Shown: piece after piece, positions 8,374 to 14,078 of the stretch
How the letters are laid out: every line of letters begins with the position of its first letter
How positions within the stretch are numbered: the first letter of the stretch is position 1
NCBI GenBank assembly: GCA_021739805.1
Contig: JAIPBB010000016.1
Span: forward strand, 1-31,366
DNA from: Saprospiraceae bacterium
GTDB lineage: Bacteria; Bacteroidota; Bacteroidia; Bacteroidales; JAIPBB01
DNA: 31,366 bases
Direction: 5' to 3'
The notes under the pieces: model-generated
The model's database searches: none
What the model was told of the DNA's origin: nothing
What the model saw: only the letters and a program-made list of their open reading frames with translations
Program-made: the position numbers and the translations under genes

Positions 8374-8649
8374 TTAGTTTGCTAATTCTTCTGTTTCAAT
8401 TGGAATAACAGAAATAATTGATTTTTTATTAGCTTTTTTCTTAAACTCAACAACTCCATCAACTAAAGAATAAATAGTATGGTCTTTTCCCATTCCAACA
8501 TTTAATCCCGGGTGATGAACTGTTCCTCTTTGACGAATTATGATGTTTCCGGCTATTGCAGCTTGTCCACCAAAAATTTTTACGCCTAATCTTTTACTTT
8601 CTGATTCTCTACCGTTGTTTGAACTTCCGGCACCTTTCTTATGAGCCAT
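8374..8649 (-). CDS. rpmA: 50S ribosomal protein L27
   Basis: L27 is a large-subunit protein whose N-terminus reaches the peptidyl transferase centre. The 91-residue length is normal. The start [20 protein letters not shown] is the standard unprocessed N-terminus with no Firmicutes-type cleavage extension. The core has [17 protein letters not shown] and [16 protein letters not shown], both diagnostic. It follows rplU by 29 bases on the same strand, the usual rplU-rpmA pair, and is followed by a strong terminator. Confidence 0.98.
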   Translation of the reverse strand: MAHKKGAGSSNNGRESESKRLGVKIFGGQAAIAGNIIIRQRGTVHHPGLNVGMGKDHTIYSLVDGVVEFKKKANKKSIISVIPIETEELAN

Positions 8650-8678
8650 AATATATAATTTTAATCGTTTCTAATTCT

Positions 8679-9152
8679 TTATTCTGCTTTTGGTTCAGCT
8701 TCTGCCTTTGGAGCTTCTTCTTTTTTAGTTATAGGAGCTTCTTTTTTTGCTTCTACCTTTGGTTCAGCTTTTTTTGCTTCAACTTTAGGAGTTTCCTTTT
8801 TTACTTCAGCTTTTGGTTCAGCTTTAGGAGCTTTTGAACCACTTGCAGTAATGTTTTCAATTTCGATTTTAGTTAAATACTGACGGTGTCCGTTTCTAAC
8901 AGTATATCCTTTTCTTCTTTTCTTTTTGAATACTATTACTTTGTCGCCTTTACAATGTTCAATTACCTTGGCAGTAACTTTTGCTCCATCAATAGCAGGA
9001 GTACCAACTTTTACTTTTCCTTCGTCTTCAATTAAGAGTACATTATCGAAGTCAACTTTATTTCCTTCCTCACTATCCAAGCGGTGAACAAAAACCTTTT
9101 GCCCTTTTTCCACTTTCATTTGTTTACCAGCTATTTCTACTATTGCGTACAT
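8679..9152 (-). CDS. rplU: 50S ribosomal protein L21 with long charged C-terminal tail
   Basis: L21 binds 23S rRNA in the large subunit. Residues 1 to about 103 are a complete L21 (MYAIVEIAGKQMKVEKG; VIVFKKKRRKGYTVRNGHRQ; YLTKIEIENI). About 50 extra residues follow, made of imperfect repeats of Lys, Glu, Pro and Ala (AEPKAEVKKE, KVEAKKAEPK), probably disordered. Family members are usually about 103 residues, so the tail is a lineage feature. The promoter is the best in the window (9194-9223). rpmA follows after 29 bases. Confidence 0.96.
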   Translation of the reverse strand: MYAIVEIAGKQMKVEKGQKVFVHRLDSEEGNKVDFDNVLLIEDEGKVKVGTPAIDGAKVTAKVIEHCKGDKVIVFKKKRRKGYTVRNGHRQYLTKIEIENITASGSKAPKAEPKAEVKKETPKVEAKKAEPKVEAKKEAPITKKEEAPKAEAEPKAE

Positions 9153-9193
9153 TGCCTGAATGTTTATATTATTTCGTTTTCTAAAATGGAGTG

Positions 9194-9223
9194 CAAAAGT
9201 AGTAAATATTTTAATTAACCAAA
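9194..9223 (-). promoter_or_regulatory. rplU-rpmA promoter
   Basis: On the minus strand a TTTG (9223-9220) lies 18 bases upstream of TACTTTTG (9201-9194). This matches the Bacteroidota sigma consensus TTTG / ~19 / TAnnTTTG. The RNA leader would be about 35 bases. Confidence 0.75.
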
Positions 9224-9258
9224 CTATTTATTAACAAATTTTTCTAAATATCAACAAT

Positions 9259-10155
9259 TTATTTCTTTCGATACCTCAAATTTACTAATAGCACTCCAAC
9301 CAAAATCAAAACTATCCAAATCAAATAAAACGGTTTGAAAATTTCTCCATCTAAAACCCCGAAAATTATTGCAACTACGGGAATTAAATAAGTTACCGAA
9401 GAAGAAAATACTGCATTTGTAATTTGTATTAATCGATTAAAGAAAAATAAGGCAAGAGCAGTTCCGAAAATTGCCAGTATTGCTATATATCCAACTCCTT
9501 CCCATAATGCAGGATTGCTTGAAAGTTTATTTACAAATCCAGTGAAGAAAAACAAATATATTACAACCGGTGGTCCGGCAGTTATAAAAGCAAAAACAGT
9601 TATTGATATTGAATCCATTTCCTGAAGAAATGTCTTCACTAAATTTGCATTAATAGCATAACAAATTGTTGCGATTAGAATAAATGAAGCATATAGTAAA
9701 TTTATATTTGAGCTTCCGTCACTTGTTGCATTTATTAAACCAATAGCTCCGAAAAGTGCAATTAAAACACCAAGGACATTTACCCAAAATGCTTTTTGTT
9801 TAAAAAGCAAAAGTCCGATTATTAAAGTAAACAAAGGTGTTAAAGAATTTAAAATCCCTGACATATAACTATCAAGAACAGTTTGTCCGATTGGAAAAAG
9901 AAAGGCCGGAATCACATTCCCAATAAAGCCTGAAATAAATAACCATTTCCATTTATCTTTTGGTATTTTTTTTAAACGTTTTATTGCAAAAGGAAGCAAA
10001 AACAAAAAAGTGATTGTTATCCTAAGTGCACCAACTTCAAGATATGTGAAAAAGTTTAAGCCCCTTTTAATCAATATGAATGATGCTCCCCATACGATTG
10101 CAAGAGAAACTAAAATCACCCATGGGATTAGCTTATTTTTTGTCAGTTGATTCAT
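9259..10155 (-). CDS. EamA/DMT-family membrane transporter
   Basis: This 298-residue protein has about ten hydrophobic helices and two EamA halves, the layout of the drug/metabolite transporter superfamily in the inner membrane. The first half begins VSLAIVWGASFILIKRGL, the usual W-G-x-x-F start of an EamA domain; the second begins around LLYASFILIATICYAINANLV. It ends with a basic tail, LRYRKK. The substrate cannot be read from sequence; relatives export amino acids, purines or other small metabolites. It has a TATATTTG box at 10167-10174, 11 bases before the ATG. It is not in an obvious operon, since rplU starts beyond its 3' end with its own promoter. Confidence 0.9.
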   Translation of the reverse strand: MNQLTKNKLIPWVILVSLAIVWGASFILIKRGLNFFTYLEVGALRITITFLFLLPFAIKRLKKIPKDKWKWLFISGFIGNVIPAFLFPIGQTVLDSYMSGILNSLTPLFTLIIGLLLFKQKAFWVNVLGVLIALFGAIGLINATSDGSSNINLLYASFILIATICYAINANLVKTFLQEMDSISITVFAFITAGPPVVIYLFFFTGFVNKLSSNPALWEGVGYIAILAIFGTALALFFFNRLIQITNAVFSSSVTYLIPVVAIIFGVLDGEIFKPFYLIWIVLILVGVLLVNLRYRKK

Positions 10156-10166
10156 AATTGCGGATG

Positions 10167-10174
10167 CAAATATA
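10167..10174 (-). promoter_or_regulatory. Candidate promoter -7 box of the EamA gene
   Basis: TATATTTG on the minus strand, 11 bases before the ATG. No -33 element at the right distance is obvious. Confidence 0.4.
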
Positions 10175-10239
10175 AATGAAAATTCAATCTGGTAAATTTT
10201 GAACTAATAACTAAAATATAGTCTATTATTAAATTTATG

Positions 10240-10410
10240 ACTTTGAGTTGCTTGAAATTCCAAATCTCATCCAGACGGACGCCTTTCGGTCGAAAAACAA
10301 ATCTCAAATAAATTCCAATCACCAATAAAAAATGTTCAAAACGGGTTTGAGTTTTGGAATTTGTAAATTGAGATTTATTTGAATTTTGAGATTTGTATTT
10401 TGGTGCTTAG
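10240..10410. repeat. Imperfect inverted repeat with heptad periodicity
   Basis: The 424-bp gap between the EamA gene and recX has no gene. Its left part contains words such as AAATCTCAAATAAATTCC that pair imperfectly with the right part. The right part, about 10342-10410, reads in 7-bp steps almost throughout (units GAGTTTT, GGAATTT, GTAAATT, GAGATTT, GAATTTT, GTATTTT). The end word TTTGGTGCTTA recurs inverted behind fumC (16785-16795). A TTCGGTCGAAA dyad at about 10276-10287 recurs near 141. Confidence 0.65.
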
Positions 10411-10415
10411 TGTCT

Positions 10416-10546
10416 GCAAGAAAACTCGACAAATATTGATTTTCAGTGAGTTTTTCCCCAAGCCCTAAAGGGTGAACTCACTGAAAATCAGCCCACCCTT
10501 TAGGGACGGGGAAAGGCTGATTTTCAATTCAGGGTAGTTTTCTTGC
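10416..10546. repeat. Three-arm alternative-hairpin element, copy 2
   Basis: The outer arms GCAAGAAAACT (10416-10426) and AGTTTTCTTGC (10536-10546) are perfect complements. Inside, the left arm TGATTTTCAGTGAGTT (10437-10452) pairs perfectly over 16 bp with 10475-10490, while TGAAAATCAGCC (10482-10493) pairs perfectly over 12 bp with 10515-10526, so the middle arm is shared. The loops hold CCCTAAAGGGTG (10463-10474) and CACCCTTTAGGG (10494-10505). The architecture is the same as copy 1 at 8105-8258, with different arm sequences. Confidence 0.88.
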
Positions 10547-10566
10547 TGTTACTATTTTTCTTTTTG

Positions 10567-10574
10567 TACCTTTG
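10567..10574 (+). promoter_or_regulatory. recX promoter -7 box, leaderless type
   Basis: TACCTTTG ends five bases before the recX ATG, so transcription should begin at or next to the start codon. A TTG at 10543-10545, inside the right arm of the hairpin element, is 21 bases upstream and could serve as the -33 element. Confidence 0.6.
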
Positions 10575-10579
10575 AAACA

Positions 10580-11062
10580 ATGAAACAGCCAACTAAAAAT
10601 CTTACTTCAGAAGAAATAGTGCAAAAGCTCCAAAGATTTTGTGCTTACCAGGAAAGATGTGTTTTTGATATTAAAACTAAGCTTTTTGACTTAAAAGTAC
10701 CTAAATATAAACACGATGAAATTATTGATAAACTTATTGATGATGATTTTCTTAACGAAGAAAGATTCACTGAAATTTTTATCAGAGGAAAGCTAAACCA
10801 AAAAAAGTGGGGCAGAGTAAAAATCATTTTTGCATTAAAACAAAAGCATATTCCTGATTCTCTAATCAAATTAAAAATCGCTGAAATTGATAAAAATCAA
10901 TATTCTAAAATTCTTAAAGATGTTATTTTAAAAAAGAAGAGTTTACTTGAAAAGAAAGAAACTGAAAATCTAAAAACTAAGCTTGCTGCCTATGCATCTT
11001 CAAAAGGATTTGAAAGTGATTTGATTTGGGAGGTTATTAATGAGTTGGATTTTAAACTTTAA
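10580..11062 (+). CDS. recX: Regulatory protein RecX
   Basis: RecX binds RecA filaments and damps recombination and SOS activity in the cytoplasm. This 160-residue protein has the family's all-helical three-repeat layout: an N-terminal block with FCAYQERCVFDIKTKLFDL, the signature second block IIDKLIDDDFLNEERFTEIFIRGKLNQKKWG (residues about 49-78), and a third KGFESDLIWEVINEL near the end. The D-D-x-FLNEERF segment is the family hallmark. recA is not in view. The promoter lies 5 bases upstream, so the mRNA is predicted to be leaderless; there is no other in-frame ATG in the conserved region. Confidence 0.92.
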   Translation: MKQPTKNLTSEEIVQKLQRFCAYQERCVFDIKTKLFDLKVPKYKHDEIIDKLIDDDFLNEERFTEIFIRGKLNQKKWGRVKIIFALKQKHIPDSLIKLKIAEIDKNQYSKILKDVILKKKSLLEKKETENLKTKLAAYASSKGFESDLIWEVINELDFKL

Positions 11063-11073
11063 TAGTATAACAT

Positions 11074-11220
11074 TAATCTCATAAATTTCAAGAAAATGTT
11101 TATTTACTAAAATGAAACTTTAGTATATTCGTTCTCTAATGATTAGAAATTACAAATTCCATAATCCTGTAGATGTAGGTTTGGTTTTTTCTCTAAATCA
11201 CATGTTGCAATCTTGCAGGA
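11074..11220 (+). repeat. Leader repeat of the prfB-linked cassette, copy A
   Basis: This stretch is homologous to 13122-13273. Shared landmarks are TAATCTCAT, ATTTCAAGAAAAT, TTTAGTATATTCGTTCT, and CATAATCCTGTA followed by a GGTTTGG word. It ends with AATCTTGCAGGA (11209-11220), which is inverted at 12074-12085 behind the LRR gene (11 of 12). TATATTCG in both copies resembles a degenerate -7 box. Confidence 0.8.
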
Positions 11221-11242
11221 GCAAGAGGAAAATATTAATGAT

Positions 11243-12031
11243 ATGAAAGATTTTAAATTAACATCTCTTATAGTAATTTGTGTTACTATAGGAGCTTGCC
11301 ATCTTCTAAGTTGTACTTCTTATGATGATGAAAATTACAATAACAGTAATAATGAAAAAATCAATGTTTTGCTCAATGATTTATTTGATAATCTGGAAAT
11401 GACAAAAGATTGTTGTTCAACTCTTGGAAATTATCAAATTACTTTTGAATATAGCAGAGAAAACAATAATATCATATCATTGCGGTTAATTAACCTTTCT
11501 CTAAATAATTTACCAGAATCTATAAATAAACTCGAACTTGAAAGCATTTATTGTTTTAATACATGCATAAATTCATTATCTGGGTTATCAAACAAACGAA
11601 CAATTAAGGATTTGAGTTTTGAGAACTGCAAGTTTTCAGAGTTTCCTAATTTAAATGATTATGAATTCCTTACAGCAATTTCCTTATCTTCCAATCAATT
11701 AATCGATACGGTGACTATTGATAGTATCCCTCATAATTTACTCAACGTTAATCTATGTTATAATCAAATATCATCCTTAATAATAAGGAAACCCTTGGAT
11801 AACAATATAGAAAGTTTAAATCTTGCATTTAATAATATATCCAAGTTAGATGAAAGCATTTATTTACTTTCAAATTTAAAATTTTTAAATTTAAGAGCCA
11901 ATCCACTGACAGAAGTCCATGTTGATAAATTTAAGCATCTACTAACTCTCAGAATTGATAAAAGATTTGAAAATGACAATGAATTTTGTGAAATAATTAA
12001 GAAGAAAAATATTCAAGTAATATATTATTAG
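11243..12031 (+). CDS. Leucine-rich-repeat lipoprotein (cassette gene 1)
   Basis: I place the start at the ATG at 11243, which gives 262 residues beginning with a hydrophobic export signal (MKDFKLTSLIVICVTIGACH). The likely lipidation cysteine is in HLLSC, residue 24; GAC earlier is an alternative. A TTG-initiated frame from 11213 adds ten residues in front of the signal and is less likely. From about residue 85 there are five to six leucine-rich repeats (LINLSLNNLPESI, LLNVNLCYNQISSL, IESLNLAFNNISKL, LKFLNLRANPLTEV), a binding scaffold. The partner is unknown. It stands alone between homologous leader and trailer repeats, and inverted repeats bound it. Confidence 0.78.
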   Translation: MKDFKLTSLIVICVTIGACHLLSCTSYDDENYNNSNNEKINVLLNDLFDNLEMTKDCCSTLGNYQITFEYSRENNNIISLRLINLSLNNLPESINKLELESIYCFNTCINSLSGLSNKRTIKDLSFENCKFSEFPNLNDYEFLTAISLSSNQLIDTVTIDSIPHNLLNVNLCYNQISSLIIRKPLDNNIESLNLAFNNISKLDESIYLLSNLKFLNLRANPLTEVHVDKFKHLLTLRIDKRFENDNEFCEIIKKKNIQVIYY

Positions 12032-12148
12032 TTATAGAATACTAACGACACCGAATTGCATCGTGTTCCAATATCCAGCAAGATTAATAAAACTTACCAA
12101 AAGAAGATATTAATTTAGCAAACCATTAATGTATTCTCTTAATTATTT

Positions 12149-12196
12149 TATCATTTTATCATTTCATCATTATATCATTACCACATTATCGCATTA
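12149..12196. repeat. Octamer array (TATCATTT-type), six units
   Basis: Six 8-bp units run from 12149 (TATCATTT twice, then variants to TCGCATTA). The homologous array before intact prfB at 13991-14022 has four units. Confidence 0.85.
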
Positions 12197-12225
12197 AAAA
12201 AATAGCCAAAACAAGTAAATATTTC

Positions 12226-12233
12226 TAAATTTG
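12226..12233 (+). promoter_or_regulatory. prfB-type promoter box before the remnant
   Basis: TAAATTTG lies 20 bases before the remnant ATG at 12254, identical in sequence and spacing to the box before the intact gene (14051-14058). Confidence 0.55.
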
Positions 12234-12253
12234 CATCTCAAACCTATTCAACA

Positions 12254-12374
12254 ATGACAAGCACCGAAGAAATAAAAGACCTGCAAAAAAGACTTGATGC
12301 CTTAAGTAGGTATCTTTGACATTGATGGGAAATTAAAACAAATTAAAGAAGAAGAATTAACACTCAGCTATTAA
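12254..12374 (+). pseudogene. Truncated 5' copy of prfB with frameshift site
   Basis: ATG at 12254 opens 21 codons ending in the in-frame TGA at 12317-12319, as in intact prfB. Reading on in the +1 frame from GAC at 12318 adds 18 codons and ends at TAA 12372-12374. Compared with 14079-14193 there are about nine substitutions and one deletion in 115 bp; eight of the substitutions fall outside the ~60 bp around the frameshift site. The Shine-Dalgarno-like AGGAGG before CTTTGA is changed to AGTAGG. Domains 2-4 of RF2, including GGQ, are absent, so it cannot be a release factor. It may be transcribed, since the promoter box is retained. Confidence 0.9.
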
Positions 12375-12393
12375 AAAATCCACACAAATTTTT

Positions 12394-12401
12394 TATCTTT
12401 G
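12394..12401 (+). promoter_or_regulatory. Promoter -7 box of the toxin-antitoxin pair
   Basis: TATCTTTG ends 17 bases before the DUF433 ATG. Confidence 0.55.
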
Positions 12402-12418
12402 CACTAAACAAAAATACA

Positions 12419-12640
12419 ATGAACTACTTACAATACATTGAAATTAAGTCGAATAAAAGATTTGGAAAACCATGTGTAAAAGGAAGCAGAATTTCTGTTT
12501 ATGATGTTTTATCCTGGCTTGCATCCGGTATGACAAAACAAGAAATTCAATTTGATTATCCGGAATTATCAGAAGAACAAATTAATGCTTGCTTAGCGTA
12601 TGCTGCTGATCGTGAACACAAATTAAATATTGCTTCATGA
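12419..12640 (+). CDS. DUF433 antitoxin-like protein
   Basis: This 73-residue protein matches the DUF433 family, small helical DNA-binding-type proteins often found as the antitoxin beside a PIN-like toxin. The core KPCVKGSRISVYDVLSWLASGMTKQEI, followed by DYPELSEEQINACLAYAADRE, is the family pattern. It may also repress its own operon, as many antitoxins do. Its stop codon overlaps the start of the DUF5615 gene by 4 bases (ATGA), so the two are translationally coupled. The pair sits directly behind the prfB remnant. Confidence 0.88.
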   Translation: MNYLQYIEIKSNKRFGKPCVKGSRISVYDVLSWLASGMTKQEIQFDYPELSEEQINACLAYAADREHKLNIAS

Positions 12641-12981
12641 AACTTTTGTTCGATCAGAATATTTCATTTCGTCTTTTATCAAAGATTAATGATATATTTC
12701 CAGAATCATATCAAGTTAGAGAGCTTGGGCTTGAAAACTCTACAGATTTGCAAATATGGAGTTATGCAAAAAGAAATAAAATGTCTATTGTTACTTTTGA
12801 TGCAGATTTCTATGACTTGAGCATCTTAAAAGGATATCCTCCAAAAATTATATGGCTAAGAGTTGGCAATAAAACAACTAATAATTTGGAAATTGTCCTT
12901 CGAAGGAATTATAATCATATTCAAATTTTTTTAAACACTGAAGAATCATCTGAATTGGGATGCTTTGAAATAAATAAATAA
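12637..12981 (+). CDS. DUF5615 PIN-like toxin candidate
   Basis: This 114-residue protein matches DUF5615, a short PIN-like (Mut7-C-related) family that pairs with DUF433. Acidic residues of the putative nuclease centre are visible: D6 in KLLFDQNIS, D55 and D57 in TFDADFYDL. The segment PPKIIWLRVGNKTT is typical of the family. The inference of an RNase toxin rests on gene pairing and fold relationship; activity has not been shown for this sequence. A 10-bp perfect hairpin follows the stop (12995-13021). Confidence 0.85.
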   Translation: MKLLFDQNISFRLLSKINDIFPESYQVRELGLENSTDLQIWSYAKRNKMSIVTFDADFYDLSILKGYPPKIIWLRVGNKTTNNLEIVLRRNYNHIQIFLNTEESSELGCFEINK

Positions 12982-12994
12982 ACCCCCTTGTGCG

Positions 12995-13021
12995 TTTAAG
13001 GTCGTAAATTGCGACCTTAAA
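12995..13021 (+). terminator. Hairpin after the toxin gene
   Basis: TTTAAGGTCG and CGACCTTAAA form a perfect 10-bp stem with a 7-base loop, 13 bases after the stop. There is no immediate T tract (the next T run is about 20 bases on), so it may be a weak or bidirectional terminator. Confidence 0.6.
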
Positions 13022-13121
13022 GAAATAAAAATAATTTTCAACTTTTTTTAAATATGAGCAATAATAAAATCTAGAACAACAAAACAGAAAACGAATAGGA
13101 TTTAAACAAGAAGGAGAAAAA

Positions 13122-13273
13122 TAATCTCATTAATTTCAAGAAAATATTTATAAGTAAAATTGAAATTTTAGTATATTCGTTCTTTAATAAGTAGAAATTA
13201 CAAATTACATAATCCTGTAAATGAAGGTTTGGGTTTCTCTGAACCACACAAAAGGATTCGTGCGGGAGCGGTG
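13122..13273 (+). repeat. Leader repeat of the prfB-linked cassette, copy B
   Basis: It is homologous to 11074-11220 up to the start of the cassette gene. It ends with TGCGGGAGCGGTG (13261-13273), whose inverted partner CACCGCTGCCGCA is at 13908-13920 behind the gene (12 of 13). The rest of the 315-bp gap after the toxin gene (13022-13121) shows nothing else. Confidence 0.82.
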
Positions 13274-13297
13274 TTTAAAAATAGCATTAATCGGAAT

Positions 13298-13906
13298 ATG
13301 AAGAAATTAGTTTTTATAATAATAATAATAATGAGTATGACCAAATTCTCCTTTGGTCAAAATCCATATTTAAAAATTTCTTTTTGTATTATTGATACTA
13401 ATAATTCTAAAGTATTTTTTTCGAAATATTTTTCTTCTTGGAGAAAAAAAAACATATATTCCTTTCAATATGAAGCAAATGACAGCCTTTATCTTACTCT
13501 ATTAGCTGTTGATCATAAAAACGGCTCTTTACCTCCAATTGTTTCAAAGGATAGTATTTATGAATTGATTTTGTATACTTATCAATATGATGGTAAAAGG
13601 CAAAGACCGCCAAATTTTTCAGGCAGAGTGTCTATTGATAGCATTGTTGAATTTAATATACCCGGAGCATCTTCCGCAAAATTGGTGATAAATAACAAAT
13701 TTTTAAATGATTCAATGATTATTAATTTTTTAAATTTAAAAATGTGCAATAGTTTTGGAATGTATATCCCTTACAAGCAAGGGATTTATAACATTTATGT
13801 TGACAAAGAATTAAAAAATCAAGAAGACTATTATGATCAAATAAATTATCTTCCAAATATTACTATTCATAGCCTTGATTCTTGTAGAATTGATGAAAAA
13901 TATTAA
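13298..13906 (+). CDS. Exported protein of unknown function (cassette gene 2)
   Basis: The start is the ATG at 13298, giving 202 residues with a clear signal peptide (MKKLVFIIIIIMSMTKFSFG, then QNPYL). A longer frame from 13229 translates the leader repeat and is not credible. The mature part is rich in aromatic residues, Ser and Asn, with beta-like patterning and no motif I know. No T9SS domain, lipobox or membrane segment is present, so it may be periplasmic or released by another route. It occupies the same position as the LRR lipoprotein does in copy A, between homologous repeats, but the two proteins show no visible similarity apart from export signals. Confidence 0.7.
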   Translation: MKKLVFIIIIIMSMTKFSFGQNPYLKISFCIIDTNNSKVFFSKYFSSWRKKNIYSFQYEANDSLYLTLLAVDHKNGSLPPIVSKDSIYELILYTYQYDGKRQRPPNFSGRVSIDSIVEFNIPGASSAKLVINNKFLNDSMIINFLNLKMCNSFGMYIPYKQGIYNIYVDKELKNQEDYYDQINYLPNITIHSLDSCRIDEKY

Positions 13907-14050
13907 TCACCGCTGCCGCAAGATTGTATCTCCTGGCAAATAAGAAAAAAGAAAGTGGAATAATTTGGCAAATCATTAATGTATTGTCCTAATCATTCTA
14001 GCATTCTCACATTATAGCATTAAAAAACAGCCAAAAGAAACGAATTTTAT

Positions 14051-14058
14051 TAAATTTG
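14051..14058 (+). promoter_or_regulatory. prfB promoter -7 box
   Basis: TAAATTTG lies 20 bases before the prfB ATG. No clear -33 element. Confidence 0.55.
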
Positions 14059-14078
14059 CAGCTTAAAATCAAACTACA

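Larger units (their letters stand above)
12111..12367 (+). repeat. prfB promoter/5'-end duplication, copy A
   Basis: It is homologous to 13961-14193, including a TAATTT-GCAAA-CATTAATGTATT opening, an octamer array, the TAAATTTG box 20 bases before an ATG and the first ~38 codons of prfB. Homology stops abruptly after ACTCAG. Confidence 0.92.
12032..12418 (+). other. Gene-free stretch: cassette trailer, prfB promoter copy and prfB remnant
   Basis: It holds, in order, an inverted-repeat arm TCCAGCAAGATT (12074-12085), a trailer homologous to 13918-14078, an 8-bp repeat array (12149-12196), a TAAATTTG promoter box (12226-12233), the truncated prfB 5' end (12254-12374) and the toxin-antitoxin promoter box (12394-12401). 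Confidence 0.85.

Noticed and set aside
12032..12110. Integron attC-like site behind the LRR gene
   Set aside because: Imperfect dyads such as ACACC/CGTGT are present, but I cannot find the RYYYAAC/GTTRRRY core pair, and no integrase is in view.
13022..13121. Possible recX 3'-end remnant (GGATTTAAAC near 13098)
   Set aside because: Only about ten bases match the end of recX, which is not enough in AT-rich DNA.
13229..13297. N-terminal extension of cassette gene 2
   Set aside because: It translates the leader repeat shared with 11074-11220; the signal peptide begins at 13298.
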